From Flavobacteriaceae bacterium (GTDB taxonomy: Bacteria; Bacteroidota; Bacteroidia; Flavobacteriales; Flavobacteriaceae): a stretch of DNA of 13,119 nucleotides. The stretch lies in contig JALRDC010000076.1 of assembly GCA_023262245.1 (NCBI GenBank), forward strand, positions 1-13,119, given 5' to 3'. Shown in pieces: positions 1-5,438 of the stretch. Made by a program: the position numbers and the translations under genes. Positions within the stretch are counted from its first letter, which is position 1, and each line of letters opens with the position of its first letter. The notes under the pieces are model-generated. The model made no database searches. It was not told where the DNA came from and saw nothing but the letters and a program-made list of their open reading frames with translations.

Positions 1-288
1 GAAGACTTATTCATCAAATTTTATAACGGTGTTCCTACGGATGAAATTTCAAATTTATTGGACTACAGAAGTCAAATGGATGCAACGGATCCTCCATTTT
101 ATATTTACAATCCTGTTTATGAAGATCGTGTTGTAAGTGCAGATAATTCCATAGACTTTAATGTATTGTTCCACAGTTATAAACATGCAGATTTTCTTAG
201 AAAAAAAGCAATAGAGGTTGGGCAGGAATACTCAGGAATTTATCAGGAAGCACCTTTAGATTTTATTTTAAGGGTATTGAGAAGATGA
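1..288 (+). CDS. C-terminal part of an unrecognised protein (5' end outside window)
   Basis: The frame is open from base 1 (first codons read EDLFIKFYNG) to a TGA at 286-288, giving 95 residues with no start in the window. A TTG at 58 could be read as a start, but the frame continues upstream without interruption, so this is a truncated gene. The visible part is hydrophilic and soluble-looking, rich in aromatic residues (FYIYNPVYED, then IDFNVLFHSYKHADFLRKKA) and ends in a basic tail (LRVLRR). I see no membrane segment, signal or metal motif and do not recognise the family. It converges on the small membrane-protein gene ending at 372, with 83 bp between them. Coding status is likely from frame length and codon use; function is unknown. 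Confidence 0.75.
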   Translation, partial: EDLFIKFYNGVPTDEISNLLDYRSQMDATDPPFYIYNPVYEDRVVSADNSIDFNVLFHSYKHADFLRKKAIEVGQEYSGIYQEAPLDFILRVLRR

Positions 289-371
289 TTTGCAGTAGTT
301 CTTTCTTAAAAAAGCGAAGAACAAATTTTACGAACAGTCTCAGATAATCATCAAGGTGAATAGCGGTATTT

Positions 372-653
372 TTAACTCCCTGCTATTGGACTGTCAAAGA
401 TACCAACAGCCAATTCCATCCATAATAATAAAAATAGCATTAGGATTAAGCTTATATAGATCAAGCGACTGGGTTTGCTTTTTGTCCGTTCAATGACCTT
501 TTGAATCCACGTTCCTGCAATCATGAGTAAAACTCCCATAATTACAAAGTCAAAAATCCCCCATTGAACTTCGTTAGTTATTAGCATCGCAATGAGAGGA
601 ATAAGAAGCAGCGCCAGCGGAGCAAAAGTGAATACAGTTATTTTTTTGAACAT
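372..653 (-). CDS. Small three-helix membrane protein, unknown function
   Basis: Ninety-three residues with three hydrophobic segments: about residues 6-27, 32-49 (FDFVIMGVLLMIAGTW) and 65-85 (LIYISLILMLFLLLWMEL). A short basic loop (ERTKSKPSR) lies between helices 2 and 3. The C-terminus ends WMELAVGIFDSPIAGS, a pattern I associate with small uncharacterised bacterial inner-membrane proteins. The frame opens 13 codons earlier at 692, but I prefer the Met at 653 because MFKK starts directly before the first helix. It lies 99 bp downstream of the arsC-like gene on the same strand, so it may be the last gene of the ars cluster or may have its own promoter. It is far too short to be an Acr3 or ArsB pump. 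Function unknown. Confidence 0.7.
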   Translation of the reverse strand: MFKKITVFTFAPLALLLIPLIAMLITNEVQWGIFDFVIMGVLLMIAGTWIQKVIERTKSKPSRLIYISLILMLFLLLWMELAVGIFDSPIAGS

Positions 654-752
654 GTTTTTTTTCAAATTTAAAACATAATGATAAAGAATCATTTTGTTTT
701 TATAGTTAAAATTATTTTTTACTGCTTATAGAATAAAAAGATTGCAGAACCA

Positions 753-1373
753 TCATTTGTCTTTAACCGATTTAAAAACATAAAATAACTCTGAGGCTAT
801 CTGCCATGATCGTTCATCGTATTTTTGTCGTTCTTGAGGACTGTCATCAAAAGCTTTAGGATCTTCATATTGTAGTGAGATTCTCTTTTCCGTTCCGGGA
901 ATAACGGGACAGTTTTCATCAGCATGCGAACAAGTCATTACGGCAGCAAATGATTTCGTTTGATTGATAGGATGGTCATATAATTTAGAAAAAACGCTCA
1001 AAGCTTTAACTTGTTCATTGAGCGCTACCTCGTATACAGGGTTAGAAGAGGTGCCGTTCGAATTTATTCCAAATCCACTTTTTTGAATAGAGGACACCGC
1101 CCTTTTATTAAACGCAGTAACTTCAACTCCACCAGAGTAGCAGTATGCATCTACTCCATAGAAATAAGCAGCCGTATAGGCCCATATTTGGGAGAATTGA
1201 CTCCTACGGGAATTATGGGTGCAAATAAAATTTAAATGAACCGTTTCTTTATTGAAATGTTTTGCCTTAATGTATTCAATCAATTCTTGTAAAATAACTT
1301 TTCGATGATCAGCAATAGGTAGTTTTAAAATTTGCTGAATGGTTTTTTCTAATTCCGGAAAAATTGGTTTCAT
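753..1373 (-). CDS. Low-molecular-weight phosphatase / thioredoxin-coupled arsenate reductase-like protein
   Basis: The 206-aa protein carries the phosphatase loop C51-T-H-N-S-R-R57-S58 (C-x5-R-S) after a hydrophobic strand (VHLNFI). It also has a Cys pair C148-x6-C155 (CSHADENC) followed by PVIPG, and an Asp-Pro at 171-172 (YEDP). In the pI258-type ArsC family these elements are the nucleophilic Cys, the C82/C89 redox relay and the catalytic Asp, so reduction of arsenate to arsenite with thioredoxin is the likely cytoplasmic reaction. Two differences from classic ArsC (about 130 aa) are visible: the second Cys of the loop is Arg here, and there is an N-terminal helical extension of about 45 residues. 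It follows the DUF6428-like gene after 12 bp, so it is probably in the arsR operon. A protein tyrosine phosphatase role cannot be excluded. Confidence 0.85.
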   Translation of the reverse strand: MKPIFPELEKTIQQILKLPIADHRKVILQELIEYIKAKHFNKETVHLNFICTHNSRRSQFSQIWAYTAAYFYGVDAYCYSGGVEVTAFNKRAVSSIQKSGFGINSNGTSSNPVYEVALNEQVKALSVFSKLYDHPINQTKSFAAVMTCSHADENCPVIPGTEKRISLQYEDPKAFDDSPQERQKYDERSWQIASELFYVFKSVKDK

Positions 1374-1385
1374 CTTTGAAGTTTT

Positions 1386-1844
1386 TTAGTAGCAATTTGA
1401 ATCTGGGAGACATTGGGTTGAGATTGCTTTAGGGACTTTTTCTTTATTAGAAGGTAGCTTACAATCTTCTCTTGCCAAACAATTTGTTTGAGTAGGTTTC
1501 AGTAAAAAGTGAGAGCCATCAAAATCTAAGTGGTATTTTCCTATCGTCTTGTTTTGATATTCTATTTCAATTTCCGAATCGCTTAAAGCAAGATTTTTTT
1601 CAGCTATTGAAATGATAGATAGCAACTTAGAGACACTCAATCGGTGGTCATAATCTTCCGCAGACCACAACTGAAAATTGATCTTTGTTTCATCTCTGAT
1701 GGTACCTCCACAATCGATAAATTGTTTTTGTATGCGACCAATTTCTGTAATATGAAAATGTGGGGGAACTAAAGATCCATCGGGGAGTTTGAAGCGAATA
1801 TGATTTAGAGATTTTAGTTGTGTTTTAATTTCGGAAAGTTTCAT
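1386..1844 (-). CDS. DUF6428-like protein of the ars operon, with a Cys-rich C-terminal tail
   Basis: A 152-aa soluble protein without signal or membrane segments. Residues 1 to about 115 (LPDGSLVPPHFHITEIG, FIDCGGTIRDE, FQLWSAEDYDHRL) match what I remember of the DUF6428 family, which is found beside arsR and arsC in Bacteroidota. That assignment is from memory and is not proved here. The start codon directly abuts the arsR stop codon, so the two are almost certainly co-transcribed and translationally coupled. The last 32 residues hold two C-x5-C pairs (CLAREDC and CLPDSNC, ending in Tyr), a plausible soft-metal or arsenite binding tail (inference). The PHFH motif could be a further metal site. 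Expression is expected to be under ArsR control. Molecular function unknown. Confidence 0.8.
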   Translation of the reverse strand: MKLSEIKTQLKSLNHIRFKLPDGSLVPPHFHITEIGRIQKQFIDCGGTIRDETKINFQLWSAEDYDHRLSVSKLLSIISIAEKNLALSDSEIEIEYQNKTIGKYHLDFDGSHFLLKPTQTNCLAREDCKLPSNKEKVPKAISTQCLPDSNCY

Positions 1845-2174
1845 TTAAAAGGAAAGATTTTTGGGTTCAATTTGATTTGAAAAATTTTGTATTAATTCTT
1901 TAAGTTGATTCAAACGCTTCGGATTTATACAATAACAGATGTTTTTACCTAAAATATTCCCTTGGATTAAGCCTGCATTTTTTAATTCTGCCAAATGTTT
2001 TGATATAGTAGGTTGCGCCAAAGGGATTTCATCTACAATTTCACTGTTTATGCAATTAGGAGTATTCACTAACATTTCTATAATGGAAAGCCTTGCAGGA
2101 TGCCCCAAAGCTTTGAATAAATCTGCCCTATCAATTGTTTTGAGGCTAAAGCCTTCTGTTTTTGTAATTCCCAT
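1845..2174 (-). CDS. arsR: ArsR/SmtB-family winged-helix repressor
   Basis: The 109-aa protein has the family layout: helix 1 with ADLFKALGHPARLSIIEML (residues 17-35), a recognition helix with AQPTISKHLAELKNAGLI (53-70) and a beta wing GKNICYCINPKRL (76-88). Such repressors leave DNA on binding arsenite, antimonite or a metal. Possible thiol ligands are C41 at the start of the DNA-binding region and C80/C82 in the wing. The E. coli ArsR CVC site is absent, so the sensing site must differ from that type. It is the first gene of a tightly packed minus-strand operon with the DUF6428-like and arsC-like genes, and it is divergent from the TIM-barrel lipoprotein gene. A palindrome overlapping its start codon (2173-2190) is a likely autoregulatory operator. 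The inducer being arsenic is inferred from the neighbours. Confidence 0.9.
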   Translation of the reverse strand: MGITKTEGFSLKTIDRADLFKALGHPARLSIIEMLVNTPNCINSEIVDEIPLAQPTISKHLAELKNAGLIQGNILGKNICYCINPKRLNQLKELIQNFSNQIEPKNLSF

Positions 2175-2190
2175 ATTGCAATATTACGAT
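2173..2190. promoter_or_regulatory. Candidate ArsR operator overlapping the arsR start
   Basis: ATATTGCAATAT (2173-2184) is a perfect 12-bp palindrome. It lies within a longer imperfect inverted repeat, ATTGCAATATTACGAT (2175-2190), symmetrical at 12 of 16 positions around AATATT. ArsR/SmtB repressors usually bind such AT-rich inverted repeats at their own promoters. The position, directly at the arsR start codon, fits autorepression by blocking transcription or early elongation. I could not place a good TAnnTTTG element nearby. Confidence 0.5.
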
Positions 2191-2378
2191 AAAATAACGT
2201 CTTTACAAAAGCTTCTTTGAAGCAGTATTTTTCCTTTCAAAGAACACTAATTACTTCAAAAAAATAGAAAAATCCAGTAGTTGAACGATTCTAAGATCAT
2301 CTAAAAATCAAGGCTCTTTATTGTTTTTTTGTCTAAAAATGACGACTTTGTTGTTTTTAACATTAGCCTTTTCAAATC

Positions 2379-3368
2379 ATGAAAACAATTTTTAAAAATC
2401 TAACCTTACTTTTAGTAATATTGTTTGGCTTTCAGTCTTGTAAGCCTACTTCTGAAGACAAAAAAGAACTCATAATAGGTGTTCAAACCTGGTCTTTTAG
2501 ATCTATGGAAGATCAGAGTCCCTTAGCCATATTGGAATACATTAAACAAGCAGGGATAAAGCATGTAGAACTTATGGGCAATCATGCAGAAACCTATGCT
2601 GGAGCTCCTGTAAGCCCTATCTCGAATCCTAAAATAATGCCTGTTTTATACAAAAAATACAGGCAGGAGGAATTAACGGAGGAAGAGGAAGCAATAGTGA
2701 CGCAATTTGAAATTGACAGCAAGGCTTATGAAGTGGAATTAGCAGCATGGCATAAAACGGTAGATTACAACAAATTTGAAGAGTTGAAAAATCTTTATGC
2801 CGAAGCAGGAATCTCTATTTTTGCCTTTAAACCAAATGTTTTTCAGAAAGAGAGTACAGATGAAGCAATTCGCTATGGGATGCGAGCAGCAAAAGCTTTA
2901 GGAGCATCGCATGTAACTTTGGAACACCCTGAAGATGATAATCATACCGCTCGGTTAGCTAAAATTGCTGAAGAGGAAAACATGTTAATTGGATATCATG
3001 GACACGAACAACAAACTCCAACCCTATGGGATACTGCAATGGATCAATCTTCAGCCAATTTGATGAATCTTGACTTTGGGCATTATGTTGCTGGGGAAAA
3101 TGAAAATGTAGTTGAATTTATCAAAGAAAAGCATGATAAAATTATAAGTATGCATCTTAAAGATCGACAAAGGAAGAGTAATGGAGGAGGAAATCTAATG
3201 TGGGGGAAAGGAGATACCCCAATAAAAGAGGTTGTGCAATTAATCTATGAGAATAACTATAAATTTCCTATAACGATTGAGGTAGAGTATGAAATTCCTG
3301 AAGGTTCCTCTCCAATTGAAGAGGTAAAGCGATGTAATGAATACATCAAGAGCGTTCTAAAAAATTAA
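2379..3368 (+). CDS. Exported lipoprotein of the sugar phosphate isomerase/epimerase (xylose isomerase-like TIM barrel) family
   Basis: A 329-aa protein with a type II signal peptide: basic MKTIFKN, a hydrophobic core, then lipobox F-Q-S-C with C21 as lipid anchor. The barrel starts at LIIGVQTWSFR (31-41). Likely divalent-metal and catalytic residues sit at strand ends: E182 (TLEH), H207/H209 (GYHGHE), D232 (NLDFGH), H259 (MHLKD) and E301 or E303 (IEVEYE). This is the arrangement of AP-endonuclease-2/xylose-isomerase-like barrels. An acidic, charged insert at about residues 75-130 (QEELTEEEEA and following) looks like a family-specific helical excursion. Substrate is unknown; exported members in Bacteroidota usually sit among glycan-related genes. 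It is transcribed alone, divergent from arsR by 204 bp, and converges on the alkane hydroxylase gene. The start is well supported by the signal peptide. Confidence 0.85.
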   Translation: MKTIFKNLTLLLVILFGFQSCKPTSEDKKELIIGVQTWSFRSMEDQSPLAILEYIKQAGIKHVELMGNHAETYAGAPVSPISNPKIMPVLYKKYRQEELTEEEEAIVTQFEIDSKAYEVELAAWHKTVDYNKFEELKNLYAEAGISIFAFKPNVFQKESTDEAIRYGMRAAKALGASHVTLEHPEDDNHTARLAKIAEEENMLIGYHGHEQQTPTLWDTAMDQSSANLMNLDFGHYVAGENENVVEFIKEKHDKIISMHLKDRQRKSNGGGNLMWGKGDTPIKEVVQLIYENNYKFPITIEVEYEIPEGSSPIEEVKRCNEYIKSVLKN

Positions 3369-3714
3369 ATTCCGTAAAAAATAAAGGGAGTTTTAAACTA
3401 AATAGAAGGGCATTTTTCCTCTGACGATAAATTTTGAACAATAGGAAAACCTCTGTATAAAAGAGTGGACTTATTAGCTTCTCTCCACAAAATTATTGAT
3501 TTTTAAGGAGATGCTTTTTTTTCTCATGTCATTAAAAAAGTGGGGATCAAGTTTAAAGGAACTTCCTGCGTCATACATCCTACTTCAACTCCATCTCCCC
3601 ACAAAACAATCAAATGAATCAAGGATCAAGCTTAGTTTAAAAGTATGATTTAATTCATTACTAATCAAAGGCTCATATATTATTTACATATAACAAGATA
3701 GCGAAACCTTATAT
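3369..3714. other. 346-bp convergent intergenic region, no gene seen
   Basis: No convincing ORF or RNA gene is visible between the two converging genes. The plus-strand gene has no clear hairpin with a T-run after its stop. The one structured element is the minus-strand terminator-like hairpin at 3534-3602. Confidence 0.6.
3534..3602 (-). terminator. Terminator-like long hairpin downstream of the AlkB-type gene
   Basis: Read on the minus strand, GTGGGGA (3602-3596) pairs with TCCCCAC (3546-3540), directly followed by TTTTTT. Inside, GTTGAAG can pair with CTTTAAAC with one bulged A. The loop is large for a simple terminator, but the GC-rich base plus T-run favours minus-strand termination about 110 nt after the stop codon at 3715. 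Confidence 0.5.
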
Positions 3715-4746
3715 TCATGAATTTTGAGGAATTCTTTTGTTCATTAATTTAAACCAAAGAGGAGGGACAAAAGCAATGAGCATGGAAGTAGTATAACCGA
3801 AGGGCAACTGAGGGCTGTCTTCAATACTTTCTAGAATTTGATATTTTTTTGAAGCCCTATGGTGATGGTCGCTGTGACGTGTTAATTCATAAAGAACTAA
3901 ACGACCAATAGTGTGATTTGAATTCCACGAATGCATGGGAGTAACCCGTGCATAACGATTGCCTTTAACAGCTCTAGTTAAGCCATAGTGTTCAATATAG
4001 TTTATGGTCTCCAGCAATAACACACTTACCAGGGCTATTGCTAAAGCTAGAAAAACTCCAAAAAGATCAAAATAAGTTCCTATTAAAGACAAATAGATCA
4101 TTTGGAAGAGTTGGTAGTAAAAAAAGTCATTTTTAACACTAAAAAAACTGCGTTTTTGTTTTTTGAGAAGGCTCCTTTGAATTTTAATAGAATTGATAAT
4201 TTGCCCACTTATGGAAGTTAGCCAGAAGGAAAAAATACTTTGGTTTTTTTTTGAAGTAGCGGGATCTTTTGAAGTCCCAACATTAACATGATGTCCAAAG
4301 TTATGTTCTATGTAGAAATGCATATACATTGCAGGCATTAATAAAAATTTAGCTAAGGTACGTTCCCATATGGTGGTTCGGTGTCCAAGTTCGTGTGCGA
4401 CATTAATGCCGTTAGTCCCTAAAACAATTCCAAAAGATAGAATGAGTCCAACCAATTCATAAGTTGGGAGCGAAATAGAAGTAAGATACCAAATCCCGTA
4501 GAGTAGAATTGAAAAAACAATAATAACGTTAAAATACAACATCCCATCAAAGAACCAGTTCGCCAGTCTGCTCTCTTTCATTTCTTCACTGAGCTTGTCT
4601 GGATTAGGGGTTAAAAATGCTTCCCAAATTGGAATCAAACCAAAGGCATATACTACTGTAGTAAAAGACCACAGACCTCCAAGTTGTAGCCCTATTATTG
4701 CCGAAAGAGGGATGGTGTAAGCCAGTAAATATTTCGTTTGATTCAT
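3715..4746 (-). CDS. AlkB-family membrane-bound non-haem diiron alkane 1-monooxygenase
   Basis: The 343-aa integral membrane protein carries all the family His boxes: HELGHR (118-123), EHNFGHHVNVGT (147-158), the HYG signature NYIEHYGL (249-256) and TRHSDHHHR (289-297). Hydrophobic helices surround them (about 7-45, 69-88, 96-116, 220-245, 315-332). The family hydroxylates terminal carbons of alkanes or related chains using two irons, O2 and electrons from rubredoxin. The frame opens further upstream at 4854, but I chose the Met at 4746 (MNQTKYLLAYTIPL). The upstream part does not resemble the family, and it would run through the terminator hairpin at 4830-4878. No rubredoxin, rubredoxin reductase or transporter gene lies in the window, so the partner is elsewhere. 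The true substrate (alkane, fatty acid, ether lipid) is not shown. Confidence 0.92.
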   Translation of the reverse strand: MNQTKYLLAYTIPLSAIIGLQLGGLWSFTTVVYAFGLIPIWEAFLTPNPDKLSEEMKESRLANWFFDGMLYFNVIIVFSILLYGIWYLTSISLPTYELVGLILSFGIVLGTNGINVAHELGHRTTIWERTLAKFLLMPAMYMHFYIEHNFGHHVNVGTSKDPATSKKNQSIFSFWLTSISGQIINSIKIQRSLLKKQKRSFFSVKNDFFYYQLFQMIYLSLIGTYFDLFGVFLALAIALVSVLLLETINYIEHYGLTRAVKGNRYARVTPMHSWNSNHTIGRLVLYELTRHSDHHHRASKKYQILESIEDSPQLPFGYTTSMLIAFVPPLWFKLMNKRIPQNS

Positions 4747-4829
4747 TAAACAAAAACATAAGTATGAATTAATAATACGAAAAATTTTCAAATATTTTAT
4801 TTTTTCAATGCTCGATGCAGACACGAGAT

Positions 4830-4878
4830 AAAAAAATACCTCCAACTCCCTCATTTGTAAAAAGTGTCAGAGGTATTT
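4830..4878 (-). terminator. Rho-independent terminator of the small-ORF unit
   Basis: On the minus strand AAATACCTC (4878-4870) and GAGGTATTT (4842-4834) form a perfect 9-bp stem around a 27-nt loop. A run of seven A's on the plus strand (4830-4836) gives the U-tract on the transcript. It lies 21 nt after the stop of the 49-aa lipoprotein and within the upstream extension of the AlkB frame, which supports separate transcription of the AlkB-type gene. Confidence 0.7.
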
Positions 4879-4899
4879 GAACATGAAAGTTCCCAGAAT

Positions 4900-5049
4900 T
4901 TAGCTTCTTTTTTTTGAATATTTATTAGAAGCAACATCTGGGGGTAGTGTACTGGTTTCCTTTTTTTGCTCGTCATTTACAGCCTTAAGGGATGCACAAG
5001 AAACAAACAAACAAAGAAAAAAAAAGGAGAAAAAAAATCCTTTTTTCAT
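4900..5049 (-). CDS. 49-residue lipoprotein, unknown function
   Basis: ATG at 5049 and TAA at 4902-4900. The sequence starts MKKGFFFSFFFLCLFVSCAS: two lysines, a Phe-rich hydrophobic stretch, and lipobox F-V-S-C with C18 as the probable lipidated residue. The mature part is only about 32 residues, hydrophilic and mixed-charge (VNDEQKKETSTLPPDVASNK), ending in a basic KKRS. A clear signal peptide in so short a frame argues that it is real. It follows the 40-aa ORF by 19 bp and is followed by a strong terminator, so the two are likely one transcript with the structured leader upstream. No family is recognised. Its size resembles entericidin-like or small envelope lipoproteins in layout only. 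Confidence 0.65.
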   Translation of the reverse strand: MKKGFFFSFFFLCLFVSCASLKAVNDEQKKETSTLPPDVASNKYSKKRS

Positions 5050-5068
5050 AGTAAAAAATTTGGGTTTG

Positions 5069-5191
5069 TTAGGCTTTTGAAACGGATTGTAATATTGATT
5101 CTAACAAATCATTTTGCTTTTTTAAGAGCTCTAGGATTTGTCTATCGGTTACTTTTTGTTCAATCGTCCGGGTTTTGTTGTAATATTTCAT
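5069..5191 (-). CDS. 40-residue amphipathic helical protein, unknown function
   Basis: ATG at 5191, TAA at 5071-5069. The predicted product begins MKYYNKTRTIEQKVTD and continues RQILELLKKQNDLLESILQS, a stretch with hydrophobic residues every three to four positions (I19, L22/L23, L29/L30, I33/L34, V37), as in a short amphipathic or coiled-coil helix. It has no signal peptide and would be cytoplasmic or membrane-surface bound. It sits between the structured leader RNA and the 49-aa lipoprotein gene, all on the minus strand, with no terminator between. Real coding is inferred from codon use, tight packing and helix regularity. I recognise no family, and a toxin, antitoxin or regulatory microprotein role would be speculation. 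Confidence 0.55.
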   Translation of the reverse strand: MKYYNKTRTIEQKVTDRQILELLKKQNDLLESILQSVSKA

Positions 5192-5202
5192 AATTGATAT
5201 AA

Positions 5203-5259
5203 TTAACCTAAAACACCAAAAACGGAAAAGAAAATGAAATTTTGAATACTTTTTTTCAT
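5203..5259 (-). CDS. Possible 18-residue hydrophobic leader peptide
   Basis: ATG at 5259 (or, in frame, ATG at 5268) to TAA at 5205-5203 encodes MKKSIQNFIFFSVFGVLG. It has a basic start followed by a hydrophobic segment, like a minimal membrane peptide or a signal-peptide-like leader. It ends 11 nt before the 40-aa ORF. Both possible start codons lie in sequence that can pair with the same upstream strand at 5303-5309, which would suit translational control. Such a short frame can occur by chance, so this is tentative. Confidence 0.3.
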   Translation of the reverse strand: MKKSIQNFIFFSVFGVLG

Positions 5260-5377
5260 AGGAAACATAAACTCTCCGCTAGCAGATGCTTTAAGCGTTA
5301 AACCTATGTAACGATTTTTTCGGATGCGTTCTCTCCACCCGCGACTGTATTATTTCTCCCAGTCCACACGGGATAAT
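5257..5377 (-). ncRNA. Structured leader RNA or independent small RNA (candidate, no family recognised)
   Basis: Directly downstream of a consensus promoter, the minus-strand transcript folds from its first bases. CCCG (5372-5369) pairs with CGGG (5342-5339), enclosing GACTG (5364-5360) paired with CAGTC (5347-5343). Next, CATAGG (5308-5303) pairs with CCTATG (5262-5257) and encloses a hairpin in which CGCT (5297-5294) pairs with AGCG (5280-5277) and AGC (5290-5288) pairs with GCT (5283-5281). GGAGAG occurs twice (5336-5331 and 5277-5272). The 3' strand of the CATAGG stem contains a start codon, so the RNA could be a cis-regulatory element for the small ORFs that follow. It does not match the cores I know for cobalamin, glycine, TPP, SAM, lysine or cyclic-dinucleotide riboswitches. 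The pairings are seen by eye, not by energy calculation. Confidence 0.5.
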
Positions 5378-5380
5378 TAT

Positions 5381-5412
5381 CAAAACTAAAAATTAATTGA
5401 GAAATTTACAAA
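5381..5412 (-). promoter_or_regulatory. Bacteroidota-type promoter for the structured RNA and small ORFs
   Basis: On the minus strand, TTTG (5412-5409) is separated by 20 bp from TAGTTTTG (5388-5381), a full match to the TAnnTTTG -7 element of the Bacteroidota housekeeping sigma factor. The expected start, a few bases downstream at about 5375-5377, is just before the first hairpin strand. It lies 26 bp after the hydrolase stop codon, so the small unit need not depend on readthrough. Confidence 0.65.
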
Positions 5413-5438
5413 TCTACTTATTAGGGATTTTGCATACT

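Noticed and set aside
298..322. Hairpin GTTCTT...AAGAAC after the first partial gene as a terminator
   Set aside because: The stem is short and AT-rich with a mismatch and there is no proper T-run after it; too weak to call.
1011..1235. Plus-strand open frame antisense to the arsC-like gene
   Set aside because: It is a shadow of a well-supported gene with intact catalytic motifs on the other strand.
4747..4854. Longer N-terminus for the AlkB-type protein starting at 4854
   Set aside because: The extension does not look like the family and would be encoded across a terminator hairpin (4830-4878). The Met at 4746 fits the usual AlkB start.
4966..5193. Plus-strand open frame of 75 codons
   Set aside because: It lies antisense to the two small minus-strand ORFs and runs through the Lys/Phe homopolymer stretch. 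It has no signal, domain or promoter of its own.
5330..5375. Plus-strand text CCCGCGACTGTA ... CCAGTCCACACGGG looks like part of a cobalamin riboswitch
   Set aside because: The conserved 5' core of that riboswitch is missing and no plus-strand gene lies downstream. The promoter and ORFs are on the minus strand, so the resemblance is best explained by the hairpin read from the other side.
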